DNA from: Clavulina sp. PMI_390
Taxonomy: Eukaryota; Basidiomycota; Agaricomycetes; Cantharellales; Hydnaceae
Direction of reading: 5' to 3'
Assembly: GCA_015039315.1 (NCBI GenBank)
Contig: WIDE01000020.1
Span: 41,740-105,739, forward strand
Length of the DNA stretch: 64,000 bases
Part shown: one piece after another, positions 21,792-33,400 of the stretch
Layout: every line of letters starts with the position of its first letter
How positions within the stretch are numbered: position 1 is the stretch's first letter
Notes under the pieces: generated by a model
The model's database searches: none
The model's input: the letters and a program-made list of their open reading frames with translations, nothing else
What the model was told of the DNA's origin: nothing
Translations under genes and position numbers: made by a program

Positions 21792-22533
21792 GAGGAGCGA
21801 TGGATGGTCTAAGGGATGTGGTTCTAAAAGCAAGTCGCCAACGTCTCTCCTGCTTCGTATGACACACTGTAAGGCTAACGGTATAGCCTGTTGGATATCT
21901 TAGTGGCTACGGATACTTATGACTTGATGGTTGACGTACTGTAAGCGCACAACTAAGAAGAGCTATATCTTCGACGAGTGATTACTAGGACAGGCGCGAC
22001 AGGTCTAAGTGTGAGGGTCGCGGTGGGTTGCGCAGAAGTCAAGGTACGCTAGGAAGAAGCAATGAGTGAAGATAGCGGGTGGATGCGCGAAGTAGAGAGG
22101 CGCCAGGAGGGCATCGATTGCCAACTCTAGAATCACACCCCTCGGAGTGACTTCTCCGGATTGTTCTGTCTAGTTCCTCCAAATGGGATTTAGAAGCATG
22201 TGGGCCCACCAGTTTCATCGCGGGGACCGAGCGGGTCCTCTTCAACACTGGAGTATACCCAGATAGCAGGTCTGGAATCCGAGGGCCAGAAGGAGATGGA
22301 GGTTGTGTCATGGTGCACGTGTAGAGAAGCTGAATGCAGCAGCAAATTCTGTATGACCCAGTTCTTAGACATCATGAAGCGGTAATTTTATACTAATGCA
22401 CTGGCATTGCGTTTGACACCTGAGCTCTCATAGTCAGTACTTCGAGCATGTCCTCACAACTAAGATAGTGAAAATCGCTTGTTACAGAACCCCTAAAGCA
22501 TGCATGGATAACACGTGAGTGAGATAGATCGTC
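21792..22533. other. Intergenic, possible small ORF
   Basis: Between the Cys-rich protein and the DHHC gene. An open frame on the - strand (22039-22311, 90 aa, MTQPPSPSGPRIPDLLSGY...) is listed separately with low confidence. Nothing else is seen. Confidence 0.4.
22039..22311 (-). CDS. Doubtful small ORF, 90 aa
   Basis: An open frame starting MTQPPSPSGPRIPDLLSGY, with basic and Ser-rich patches (RRSHSEGCDSR). There are no homologous motifs, no signal peptide and no obvious introns. An overlapping open frame exists in another phase (22190-22375). It may be chance or part of the DHHC 3' UTR. Confidence 0.2.
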   Translation of the reverse strand: MTQPPSPSGPRIPDLLSGYTPVLKRTRSVPAMKLVGPHASKSHLEELDRTIRRSHSEGCDSRVGNRCPPGASLLRASTRYLHSLLLPSVP

Positions 22534-24023
22534 TTAATCCTCGCCGTCATCGTCTGTTAGCTCATCATCGATAGAGATGCCAGCATGCGCCGTCATTCCA
22601 TTTTGGCGTGCCCAACTCCATCCATCTGTATATGGAGGGACTTTGTAAGGAAGTAGTAATGTCCACCAAGGGCTAAAGCAGCTGTTAGCGTTCACTGTTT
22701 GTCATAAGGAAAAGCAGAGACTTACAATCCGCCAGGACCAAGATTGAAAACAAGTTCCAGGTTTCGTCGCCTCCCGAGATCAAACGAGTTGATGAACGTC
22801 TAGATAGCGAAAGGAATTAGTGCGACGTGATTATACGTATTTCGGGATCATTGCTCACTGTTCCTCTACTCTTTGCGATTTTGGAATATCTCCCGTTATC
22901 ATAGTTTTCCACGGTGGTTTCACTAAGAAGGTAGATGAGAACGGAGAGCCAAGTTGGGTGTTGAGGATTGACGCACCCCGATGATACTAAGTAGAGCTGC
23001 CATAGCAACATGATACAGATGGAGAAGCCAATAGCTACGGAGAGGATGTAGAACATCATGTATGCGGTCCGTGGAGTTGGATAATCCCAGTCGTCCCATG
23101 ATATAGCTTTCCATAGCAGGTTCCATCCAAGGAAGACATACGCGGAGGAACCAATGACAAGATAAGTCCTAAAATGGTAGTTAGTGAGGTTCAAGTTGAT
23201 GGTGATTGAAGTTTTACATGAAGAGGATGAAATGGCGCTCATTACGCAGTCCAACCTGCAATGAGAGCGTGCTGAGGACGAGCCGCCAGAGGCTCAACTT
23301 ATCACTTACGTACGCATTGATTAATCCCTACATTAAAAGTAGAGTTCAGAGTAGAGCATGGGAGTGCCAAGTAATAAAAAGATCACGAACACTATGACAG
23401 GGGGTCAGATCGTGCAGAGAGTATTGGATGCTGTAGGACTTACAGGGCAATGATGGTCATATTTCAGCACGCATCGTTTACAGACGCTACAGTGGTGGGC
23501 CCGCTAATTGGAAGTTAGACCAAGACCATGTTGGGAGAAATTAGGTCACTGACCTCAGGCCTAATTATCTGACACTTGCGACAGTGGTTTGGGCTCTTTG
23601 TGATGTCACTGGCGAGCCGGCGTTCCGACCAACTCGCGCCAGAGTGCGGTGCTCGCTTAGCCCAGAAGATGGAGCTTCCTTCGTGCAGAGTTTCTGCTGT
23701 GCTGTCGCTAATAAACCCAGGAGGTACAGTGATTGCCAGATAATATTGTCCCAGAAGATTGGTTGCCACCAGCAAGCAGAGAGGGATAGTCAACAGTGGA
23801 TATGCCAGCGTCGTTCCTATTGATCCGACTGACTCGACCGTAAGCACATGCCGCAATGCAGAACAACGAGGGTCTCACAGAATGACAAGACACCGAGCGT
23901 TAGGAGGGTGAGAGCTATGGCGACAAAGACAGGGCCCACAGCGCCCGTCGCTGCATCAGCCGATCTCTCCAGACATTTGAAGCATCTGAAAACTAGAGAA
24001 GAGCAGTATCGTAGTAATGTCAT
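22534..24023 (-). CDS. DHHC palmitoyltransferase
   Basis: Membrane S-palmitoyltransferase. In order: an N-terminal TM ([20 protein letters not shown]), a second TM ([20 protein letters not shown]), PPGF, then the Cys-rich DHHC domain ([48 protein letters not shown]). Two more TMs follow ([18 protein letters not shown] and [20 protein letters not shown]), then an ETTVEN motif after the last TM. The C-terminus has [20 protein letters not shown] and ends acidic (ELTDDDGED). Clear exons: 23879-24023, 23554-23828, and one starting at the CGG of RAHHC near 23502. The join between DHHCP and INQC is one base out of frame in a simple two-exon reading, so a microexon or a sequence error lies near 23350-23450. 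Start at 24023 or the upstream Met at 24062. Confidence 0.85.
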
Positions 24024-24185
24024 GTTGGCGTGCCTCTGGCAGACGAACTGCGCAAAGTACACCGCGAGCGTGGGAACTACCTGCCACTACGTCAGCTTGT
24101 GTATATGTCGATGTGTTTGTGGCTGCCTCGGTGTACACATTCCCCCAATCCTCTGTCGAAAATTCTATCCCCGCCTTAGAGCGTC

Positions 24186-25030
24186 ATGAGTCTCTTCCTC
24201 AATCATTGCTCGAGATTTGCTTCCACTTCGAGGGCTCCAATATTAAGGCTATCTACTATCGCTACACCTATCCTGTCCTCGACGCGAGCCCTCTCTACTT
24301 CCTCTCCCGCATTTACCGACTCCACTCCCACACCAGCCAAACCAAAACCCAACCCACCGCTCCTTGGGCGATACACCAAAACTCCCTATGAACTCTTCCG
24401 CATCAATGCAAGCAAGAAAGTCATTCTCAGGGACTTTGTGGACCAGCAGAAGAAGGGGCGGAGTTCATATGATTTGCACGTCCAACCAGACGGACTCGTG
24501 CATCCTAGACCCGGGGACACGTTTGACGGTGAGCTTAATTACCTGTGCGAAGCTGTTGTCCCTGCTGCTTGCATGCTGCATCGTCGTTACAGTGGCATAT
24601 ATGCAATTCCCTACAGTGCTTATGGTTTCTCTTTTCCACATTCCTAGGGCCCAATGGTGCATCTGTGCGGCCAAACGGTGCCATGATGCAGGAGGTCGTT
24701 CGGAATTTCCGGGGCAAGAACACGACAATATATCGTATCCTCCCTGGTATGTCGCCCACCCACCTTCTCGTTCGGTTCTCATGTCGCTGCGATTGACGCG
24801 TTCTTATCTTGCTGCGCCGTCTGGGTAATCTCCCATGTGTCCTTGATGTAGACCGAGAGCTGCCTGACGACTTGATTCTCCTACACGAACACACGGACCA
24901 CCACTCAATCCAGTGCCGAGTGCCCATGACGCTCAAGGAACTGAACAAGAAAGTCACAGAGTTCTGTATTGCAAATGGCGAGGAGATGACAAAGGAGGAC
25001 TTTGTCAAGCGATATCCCTTTACTGTCTAA
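24186..25030 (+). CDS. Tse2-like ADP-ribosyltransferase-fold protein, 206 aa
   Basis: Three exons: 24186-24528, 24648-24746, 24852-25030. The first 45 residues are Ser/Arg/Leu-rich without acidic residues, like a mitochondrial presequence. The body has a Tyr/Phe-Arg start strand followed by an Arg-rich SSYDL segment, a PDG...RPGDTFDGPNGAS turn, and a final ELPDDLILLHEHTDHHS strand. From memory of family layout this resembles the Tse2-type ADP-ribosyltransferase toxin family, which has many fungal members of unknown role. I assign it by overall pattern, not by an alignment. The gene looks intact. Nothing in the sequence shows that it is toxic or secreted, and no partner antitoxin gene is recognisable beside it. 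It is convergent with Shr3. Confidence 0.55.
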
Positions 25031-25393
25031 GCTGAAGGCATCGCTGGAGGACCTACAGCAATAATATTCTTCATGTTATTCACGAGTAGAGCAGCCCTAA
25101 TAATCCAATCCCAGCAGCTGACCCCCTGTGGAATTGGTGCGTGTTACTCGAGGGTTTTTGGTGGAGATACGGCACCAAAAGCGATAAGTTAAGGGGATAG
25201 AGGGTATGATATTAATCATATGTGCGACAAATTAGGGAGAGCACAGATACACAACAATCTTCTAGGATAACCAAATGGCATGGATGAGCCAACTAGGATG
25301 GTCCCAGAAGTAAGACTCAAGAGATCGTATCGAGGCACAGCACGACAAATAAAGGCTACAGCAGCATATGAGCCAGCTCTGAGAGGAAAAAGA
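25031..25393. other. 3' intergenic region
   Basis: Short space between convergent genes. It holds 3' UTR-like AT-rich sequence and no open frame of note. Confidence 0.5.
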
Positions 25394-26323
25394 TTACTGG
25401 TCTTTCTTCTCCGCAGCGGCAGCTGCTTGTGCTGCTGCCTCAGCCTCTTGAGCTTCCTTGAGTTCTTGTCTCCTTGCGTACTCTTGGCCACCCTAAAGCA
25501 CCAGAATGAGCATGCGATGAAGGAAAATAACCATCAAATCTTTCGTGAGCATGCATGATATACGTTTGAGTCAAAGAGAGCGACAAACCTGGAGCAATAG
25601 AACGCCAACCAGAGTCAAGACGATAAGAGTGTTCCCGGCAGAGAGCACGGAGAGGGCTTCGCGCTGGTCCTTGATAGTCTCTTCGGCAAGAGGCGCAACA
25701 ACGGTCCTCAAGGTCGGGATGGTGACCGAGATGTAGATAATGATGCCAATAAGGAAGAGACCTGAGAAAGGACATGATGTAGGAGCGAAAGCATTGGTGA
25801 GGCGTTTCCGAGGACAGCCGTGGCGAGTATTAAGTGAGGGAGTATGAAGTTTCAGGAACGGAGACATTAAGCAGAGTAAGCGAGATAGGACGCGCTAAGT
25901 AGCCGACGACTAGAACAGGCACGCACCGGTGCTGGTACCATCAAAGAACAGAGCACTCTCGTCCCACTCTGCGAGTTTGAGGATGCAAGAGAGCATTCCA
26001 ATGCCGATAACAGCATGAAGCAAGCCCTACAGCAAATGAAAGCTTCAGAAGGCTCGGCCGGAGTCGGGGAGGATGAGCCACAAACCTTGATAGCGAGAGG
26101 GGCCTCATAGAAGGTCTTGTAGAAGCTCACGGCATCCGCATAGTCAAGTTCGGAGGGAGTAGAGCCCGTGTACAATATCCTTCTATCAACATTGAACGCG
26201 ATGAAGAGCACGCCTGGTGTTATGCAGCGTCAAGCACGGTCTACACAGGCAGACATGCGACTGTAGATACTCACCAAGGAAGAATGAAGTTGCCGAGAGG
26301 ACTGCACCTTGCCTGAAGCCCAT
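25394..26323 (-). CDS. SHR3: Shr3-like ER chaperone of amino-acid permeases, 182 aa
   Basis: ER membrane protein that helps fold and package amino-acid permeases. Exons: 26275-26323, 26086-26213, 25927-26026, 25589-25761, 25394-25492. It starts MGFRQGAVLSATSFFLGVLF, the usual Shr3 N-terminus. The first loop has YADAVSFYKTFYEAPLAIKG. Four hydrophobic segments are seen: the N-terminus, LLHAVIGIGMLSCILKL, GLFLIGIIIYISVTIPTL and TLIVLTLVGVLLLQ. The cytosolic tail is a charged Ala/Glu helix (KEAQEAEAAAQAAAAAE) ending KKDQ, a KKXX-type ER-retrieval signal. It is divergent from BET2, with start codons about 100 bp apart. Confidence 0.88.
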
Positions 26324-26426
26324 TGTTGCCTGCTAAACGAAAATAAAGGGGGGGAGGGAGGAGGGAGGGAAGATGACGAACGAACAGAAGCGATCACACG
26401 ACCCGCCGATGTCAACACACGCAGAC

Positions 26427-27836
26427 ATGGCTTCTCCAACCAACGCCCCTCATTCATCGGGAACTCAAGTCCCTTTGGAAATCGAAAAACATGTTGCATA
26501 TATCCAAAAGCTGGGCGAAGTGTGACTGTTTTCCATTAATCGGCTGTGATCGCTGGACTCACATAAACAATCCCTTACCCTACTGCGAACTGCATCGCAG
26601 TCCAAAGATCTAGCATACCACTTGACAACACATTTACGACTAAATGCAGTATATTGGGGACTTACTGCTCTGTCGATAATGAAGCGTCCTGAGGCACTGG
26701 ATCGGACGGCCATGATTGAGTATGTAATGAGTTGCTGGGATGAGCAAGCAGGTTCGTCTCAGTGCATTTTGATGCCCCATCTTGAGGCTTAACCATACTC
26801 TCATTAGGAGGCTTCGGGGCGCACCCTCAACATGATGCACATATCCACGCTACTCTTAGTGGAATTCAAGTACTTTGCATGCAGAATGCACTTGATCGAC
26901 TAGATATCCCCAGAGTAACCAAGTGTGCGTAACCGATTATCTGCTCCCTTGGAACAGAAGCGCTAACTCCGAAGACTCCTTTCCCTCCTTTTCCAGTCAT
27001 TTTATCTCTGCAGAATGAAAATGGGTCCTTCTCTGGGGATAGGTTTGGCGAAGTTGACACTCGATTTGGATACATTGCTGTCAATGCGCTTTCTCTTCTG
27101 GGCCAGCTGGACAAGCTAGATCGGGAAAAGACGATCGGGTATATTCGAAGATGTCGCAACTTTGACGGAGGCTTCGGAGCGACAGAAGGCGCGGAGAGCC
27201 ATGCTTCTCAAGGTAAGATTCTGCCGCACAGCTGAACGAAGCGTCAATGAGTTTATTGGGCCCATATCAATTCAAGCTTGGGTATGCACTGGTACATTGG
27301 CAATCCTCGACGCTATTGAGGAGGAGGTAGATGTTGACACTCTAGCATGGTGGCTTGCTGAACGTCAACTACCCAATGGTGGGTTGAATGGGAGACCGGA
27401 GAAGCTGGAAGATGTAAGTTCTCCTCTACACTAATGCCTATTATCGCATAGGTCTGATGGTCCTGTCGTTCTAGGTGTGCTACAGTTTCTGGGTTCTGTC
27501 GACACTGTCGATCCTTCAACGGCTGCATTGGATTGACGCTCCCGCCCTCATACGATTTATCCTCTCTGCACAGGACCACGAAGGCGGCGGCATTGCAGAT
27601 AGGCCTGAGGACATGGCGGACGTCTTTCACACCATCTTTGGCCTCGCTGGTACGTTTCTTTAGGATCTCTCAAGCTTCTAGAGGATTTACATCTTCACTT
27701 GCTGTGGGGCTTAGGTCTCTCGCTCATGGGATATCCACAGCTGGCTGGTTTGGATCCCGTGTACTGTATGCCTGCCGAGCTCATCGAAAAGATGGGCTTG
27801 AGGAAGAATTGGGTGGCGCTTCCTCGACAGGTCTGA
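26427..27836 (+). CDS. BET2: Rab geranylgeranyltransferase beta subunit, 336 aa
   Basis: Catalytic subunit that prenylates Rab GTPases with the alpha subunit and escort protein. Exons: 26427-26519, 26601-26751, 26808-26924, 26997-27212, 27277-27413, 27475-27649, 27715-27836. Prenyltransferase repeats are visible: [76 protein letters not shown] and [20 protein letters not shown]. Zinc ligands are in place: D and C of [11 protein letters not shown], and H of [11 protein letters not shown]. One exon starts [11 protein letters not shown] where family members often have a Cys-rich stretch. Length is normal. It shares a short promoter with Shr3. Confidence 0.93.
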
Positions 27837-28058
27837 ACATGAGCCGCCACATGGACGTATGCTTGTGTGATGAAACATTCAGGCTTGATCTATGATCGCC
27901 GCCACCGCCGATCGTTTGGGACAGGGGTATTCATTTCATTACGCTAGTACTCCCCTTTGATGTGATCAGTGTAAAACTTGAGTGGATTATTGTATATTAG
28001 GATGTATGGCTTTTCCTAATTGGTCCGGGTCTCCGTTCTTGGTGTGCCCATAGGTTTG

Positions 28059-28112
28059 GAAGCGCGCAGGAACAAACCGTGTGCGGTGCCGAGATCCCGG
28101 CAGTCGTCACCA
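28059..28112 (+). repeat. Copy of TF-upstream segment next to the gap
   Basis: This segment aligns by eye with 34160-34211, upstream of the second Zn2Cys6 gene. The shared core is GTGCGGTGCCG followed by a similar ATC.CGGC.G.CGTCACC stretch; identity is roughly 75-80 %. It ends shortly before the assembly gap, so the gap may hide more of a third duplicated unit. Confidence 0.55.
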
Positions 28113-28125
28113 TAGACCGTGGTCT

Positions 28126-28714
28126 NNNNNNNNNNNNNNNNNNNNNNNNNNNNNNNNNNNNNNNNNNNNNNNNNNNNNNNNNNNNNNNNNNNNNNNNNNN
28201 NNNNNNNNNNNNNNNNNNNNNNNNNNNNNNNNNNNNNNNNNNNNNNNNNNNNNNNNNNNNNNNNNNNNNNNNNNNNNNNNNNNNNNNNNNNNNNNNNNNN
28301 NNNNNNNNNNNNNNNNNNNNNNNNNNNNNNNNNNNNNNNNNNNNNNNNNNNNNNNNNNNNNNNNNNNNNNNNNNNNNNNNNNNNNNNNNNNNNNNNNNNN
28401 NNNNNNNNNNNNNNNNNNNNNNNNNNNNNNNNNNNNNNNNNNNNNNNNNNNNNNNNNNNNNNNNNNNNNNNNNNNNNNNNNNNNNNNNNNNNNNNNNNNN
28501 NNNNNNNNNNNNNNNNNNNNNNNNNNNNNNNNNNNNNNNNNNNNNNNNNNNNNNNNNNNNNNNNNNNNNNNNNNNNNNNNNNNNNNNNNNNNNNNNNNNN
28601 NNNNNNNNNNNNNNNNNNNNNNNNNNNNNNNNNNNNNNNNNNNNNNNNNNNNNNNNNNNNNNNNNNNNNNNNNNNNNNNNNNNNNNNNNNNNNNNNNNNN
28701 NNNNNNNNNNNNNN
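28126..28714. other. Assembly gap (589 N)
   Basis: A run of unknown bases. Open frames across it are meaningless. Its size may be an estimate. Confidence 0.98.
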
Positions 28715-29886
28715 TTCGGGGTATGAGCTACCTTCAACGTGTCTATGTACCTCAGTGCCTGTACCCCGCTCTCAACTCTTATAGTGTTCACGCTCCCGTC
28801 TCTTCTTCATGAGCGCGAAAGTTTTTTTCTCATGCATGAGTCCCAACTACTGCGCTCTCTACAGGATAATCTCGATTATTCCCACCTCCCCGCCCTTCAT
28901 TAGTGCTATCTGGAGCTTTCCACTCACTGCCAGGACCTGACGGTTTGTTTCGTTTTTTGGGACCAGAATGCAGCGTGGCCTGGTGAACATCACAATTTCA
29001 CTACAACCGTATATTGGTACTTGCCTTGCGCATATGATGGGCCCATCTGACACATCTCGCATGTCGCCCATCTCGCACCTGCAATGCAGGTCTCTGCCTT
29101 CTTCATGACGCCGCTACTCTCCCTGAGCACTCTTGCGCTGTAATCATTATATAAGTGCATGTATCATGTCGTGGAAACCCGCATTTGCAATTGCTATATA
29201 GCGGACCGGTACCCCAAGAATGCCGTATCTGAATACTCTTTTCAACAAGGAGCGCGAGCCATACCTATCTCTCAGTGGGAGCAGCATGGCCCGTTTTGGT
29301 CAGCCTAGTGAACAAATGTGCTATGTGAGGGGTTGAACGGAAGCACAATAAAGAGCACGCCGTGATGAGAAGACTGGTGTTCTGGTGGCTCTTTTTTATT
29401 CATCCGCGCAATGGCCGAGCTGTCAGCGGAATGCAGACCCGTAAAGACGGATTGGATTAGACCTCAGACTAAATGTAGGGAATTGAGAACTAAATGCATT
29501 ACGCCCGTAGAGACAGATTAGCTGGGCAGATCGTAAGCACATGAGTCTACTACAGGGAGGAGAAAGAGAGACATCCAATTCGGCCTCATGCAGGGAGTCA
29601 AGGGTGAAGAGGAGAGTATCAATTAGGTGGACGGAGGGTCGCCGAGGAGACAGAGCGAATTAATAACCTTACTACAATCAAGTTATTGCCGAGGAAACTA
29701 GAGAAGGTGAGAGGGTTGAGAGTAGATCTAGATATGGTGATTAGGACAAGCTGATGCAAGAGCTTGAGTTCTAACATGAGTGCAGCAGGAGTTCGACCTA
29801 GCGAGGATATCAGGCTCCACCACAAGAAAATAAATGATTTAAATTAATCAACTCTTAGCACAGATTCAAGAATGAGGCTCAAATTT

Positions 29887-30375
29887 TTATGACGGTTGAG
29901 GCACACATTGAGTGGCTGAAGTCTTCAACCGCTCAATGTGGGCGGGCTCAACCGTTTGTAGCACGCGATCTATGCCGTGCCCCGAGCGATTTGCATAAGG
30001 AGTAATAGGATTTTGAGCGAGACTCCATTCCCATTTCCAGACTTCATCCAGGTTTTTGTGTACGTCGGGGACTGGGCGCTTGCCGCCGCTACACATGACT
30101 AACAATTGCTGACACGAATATGTTGTATCAGTCATTGAAGAGTACCTTGCGCTATCACTATTTTTAGAGTGTTTAGCCTTAGAGCAGTCTTCAGGAGAGC
30201 AAACACATACAAAAAAGTCTTTTGCAGACCTTGGTACACCTGATGAGAATCGTGGGATCGTCCTCAAGAAAAGCTCGGGCCCGGACCTTTCAGCCACCAC
30301 AACTGCGACCGCCCAACACCACACATCACGATCCCACCGACTCATCTCTCTGAAAGGCTTCAACGAAATCAACAA
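29887..30375 (-). CDS. Doubtful ORF, 162 aa
   Basis: An open frame with mixed composition (VWKWEWSLAQNPITPYANRS) and several Cys. The inverted repeat at 29894-29953 overlaps its 3' end. No family is recognised and no intron is needed. It could be a remnant or chance. Confidence 0.22.
   Translation of the reverse strand: MLISLKPFREMSRWDRDVWCWAVAVVVAERSGPELFLRTIPRFSSGVPRSAKDFFVCVCSPEDCSKAKHSKNSDSARYSSMTDTTYSCQQLLVMCSGGKRPVPDVHKNLDEVWKWEWSLAQNPITPYANRSGHGIDRVLQTVEPAHIERLKTSATQCVPQPS
29894..29953. repeat. 60-nt inverted repeat / hairpin
   Basis: The outer arms are GGTTGAG and CTCAACC. The inner 37 nt (29904-29940) start CACATTGAGTGG and end CCGCTCAATGTG, with a near-palindromic centre TGAAGTCTTCA. 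Only a few mismatches and two short bulges interrupt the stem. Confidence 0.8.
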
Positions 30376-30456
30376 GTGGGGGGCTGCTACTACAAAGACT
30401 GACCTGGAGCGTCCAACATTCGCGCCTCTTACCCCTTCTGCTAGATTGTATTGGTC

Positions 30457-33400
30457 ATGCCGAAAGCTGCGCCCCAGCGCAGTGCATCGGCTTTAGATAA
30501 TGAAGGCACCCATGGCCCGGGTGTGGCTGTGGGCCCGAACGGGAGACCTATTAACCACTTGAGAAGAAACCAGGTCCGTAACCTTCTCTGGAGAAGGGCT
30601 TTGCGCTCATAAACGAGCATATGAATACAGGCTTGCCACCAATGTCGCAAACGGAAATCGGTGCGTAGTTCTAGCCCACAGTTCGACCCCTGGGTTGCTC
30701 ATAATTTACGTTCCATCTATTAAATCTCCTCTGTTATTCCCTTCGCATATCAGAAATGGTAGGCAATAACTAACGACCTGTGTAAATGCCGCCCAGTTCA
30801 CCAATGCCCGAAACCATCTTTCCCAACGAAAGTGATGCCAAACGCCCCTGCTCGACCTGTATCAAGGCCCACGCACATCACATTGCCCCGCTATGTGCAA
30901 GAGGGGAACCCTTTGAGCCTCGTCCTACATGCACGTATGATGAGGATCCTCAGGCTGCTGTTGATGAAGAGCAGCCAGTCACTTCAGGAGATCCGCCTCC
31001 TGGTGAGTTACGTAGTGCTCAACAGAATTTGTTTGGTTTTAATAATCACTATCGTCCGATTTGTACTTTCCTTGGGATTGGGATATCCTATAAGTGGACG
31101 AACGATCAGGCCTAGAGGATACGACCTTTGGTTTGGGATCTTCGTTTGAAGAAACTCTCCTAACCCTTTCTGTGGGCATGCTTAAAAAACATTCAGAAAT
31201 CCCCATCATAAACTTTTCTGACAGGGAACGTCGGATATACAGCTATGAACCGGGGGCCATCCCTATGGAAGCTTCCATTCGTCTCTCCGACTTGTCTCCC
31301 GAAATTTATCCCACTCTACAGTCTACGGCATACGGTTCTCTACCACGATCAAGTGGCTCTGGATTGAATTCTTTGCGCCCTCCTCCCTCTGATGGTTATT
31401 TAGGGACGGCCCACCTGTTAGACCCTGCCACACCGTCTAACGCAGCATCTACACCCAGTACCTCTAGTAATCCGGCTCCTCACACCCAACAGACTAGTCT
31501 TATCGCCTCTGCCTATGCACCTACTCTTCCCCCTCCTCACCTTGTCGAACATCTTGTGGACATATTCTTCTCCTCCGTACCCTACAGCCGTCAAATCCTT
31601 CACCGTCCTTCCTTCCTTGCATCCCTCCGTTCCGTCCCAGGCTCCAGTGAATATCCCTCGGCCACTCTTCTTCACGCACTCTGTGCAGTCTCATCACTTT
31701 TCTCGCCGCTGATAGAGAGGCCTATCATGCCTGACTTCAAAGCCCGCGTGGGGTACGAGATTTTCCTTCCCAGAAAGGTACTTGAGGAAGAGAATAAGCT
31801 TGCCAGCGGCATTTCGATTGCTTTCTCGTTGCAGCAAGCAGTGTATGCTAGGGCTATGATCGATCTGGATACCAGAACGGGAAAGCAAGTAGTAATAGCT
31901 GCGACGTCAATGTTGATGATGACGTGGTACTACGTGAGTTTGTTTCTATCTCTACTCTGGTTTTAGCTGTCTAATATGCCAACTGGCCACCTTTCTTACC
32001 ATTTCAGTATCAAAATGCACGGTAACCCGCTATGCTGCCGCTGGATTCTATCGATTTCTGACCATTTCTCTAGTTGGGCCGATTTGACCCTTCTATCTGG
32101 CACACTCATCCGAGCTTGCATTTCTCTCGGCCTCAATTGCTCGGGCCATTATAACACTTTCTCCAATCCTCGTCAGCTAGAAAGCCTAAATTTGTCAGAC
32201 AATAGTAATCCTGCTGAGACAGAGCGATTGAGGAATCTGTTCTGGGCAGCGTACATTTTTGATCGACAGTGCGTCCGCTACATCTATATTGTCGGTCTTT
32301 CTGTAACTAACGACTGGCGCATCTGCTCATAGCGAGCAGATTGGCACAGGGTGGACGCCTTCTATACTCGATGAGGATATTTCGCAGGAATTGCCTGCAA
32401 GATATGTGGACTATGAAGCTGGGGTAAACATCTTCGAGCAAGACTCGCCCTTTAATCTACCACGGCTTTTGACATCTGTCTTGGATACTACTCTAGCTTT
32501 TTATCCCCGGCCCACGCCAGCACTTGTCTGACCCAGACATCTTTACAAATCATCCACCACACCTCACTGACAGCTGGGTCCTGTCAGTCAAGGCGTTTTG
32601 CCTCCTTGGTCGTATCAGCACTTTCAACCGTCGCCTGGAGCTTCATAGGCGAGGGGAGGTCAACGATTTGATCCGCCCATCATCAGAGATGTTCTACCCA
32701 GTATTACCCGAATGTGATGGTCTAAGACAAGATTCTGGGTATGACCGCTGGTATAATTCTGGCAGCAGCCCTGAGATCGTCCAGAGCACTACGTTTAGAA
32801 TGCTCGACAGTCAAATTACCGGTTCGTCTACTCGATTGCTAACCTTCGTTTCCGAGTTATTTTCCTTCAAGATTGCTCACACATTGTTCTGGGTTAGGCT
32901 TCCGCTTAAGCATTCCTCCCGAGTACCGTAACCCTATCAAGACAGACGCTTATACGGATATGGGCCGCGGCGCAATGGGACGAAGCCGATTAGCGGCTAC
33001 AGTAGACACCGATACCTTTATCGTACATAACATACTTCAAGCGTGCGTCCTCTTGGTCCGTATATATTGGATTACAAAGCTAACACTATCTCTTTCTATT
33101 AACATAGCGCTGTCATCCTTCTCCACGGCCCACACATAGATATTCGGGCCGCAGAGAGCACACATCGAGACAAGTCGCTCGCTGCGGCGCGGGCCTTAAT
33201 CGACACTATCCATGAGCTATCTGCTACATCGTTTGACCCTATGCTCCTTCCACGCCCCGTGATTGGGTTCTGGACGTGTGGAGTAAATTGTATGTCCTTA
33301 TTCTGGTGCCATGCAATTGTTGAGGGCAGGGACGAAGAGGCAAAGATGTACAAGAGCGAGATTGATGTTGTCATGTAAGCATTGCTCTCTCGAGCTTTAT

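Larger units (their letters stand above)
27837..30456. other. Gene-poor stretch with assembly gap and repeat remnants
   Basis: About 2.6 kb. It holds a 589-nt run of N, a short segment at 28059-28112 that resembles sequence upstream of the second Zn2Cys6 gene, a 60-nt inverted repeat at 29894-29953 and one doubtful open frame. No transposase or reverse transcriptase signature is seen outside the gap. Confidence 0.5.

Noticed and set aside
27997..28812. Open frames across 28.1-28.7 kb
   Set aside because: They consist of unknown bases in the assembly gap.
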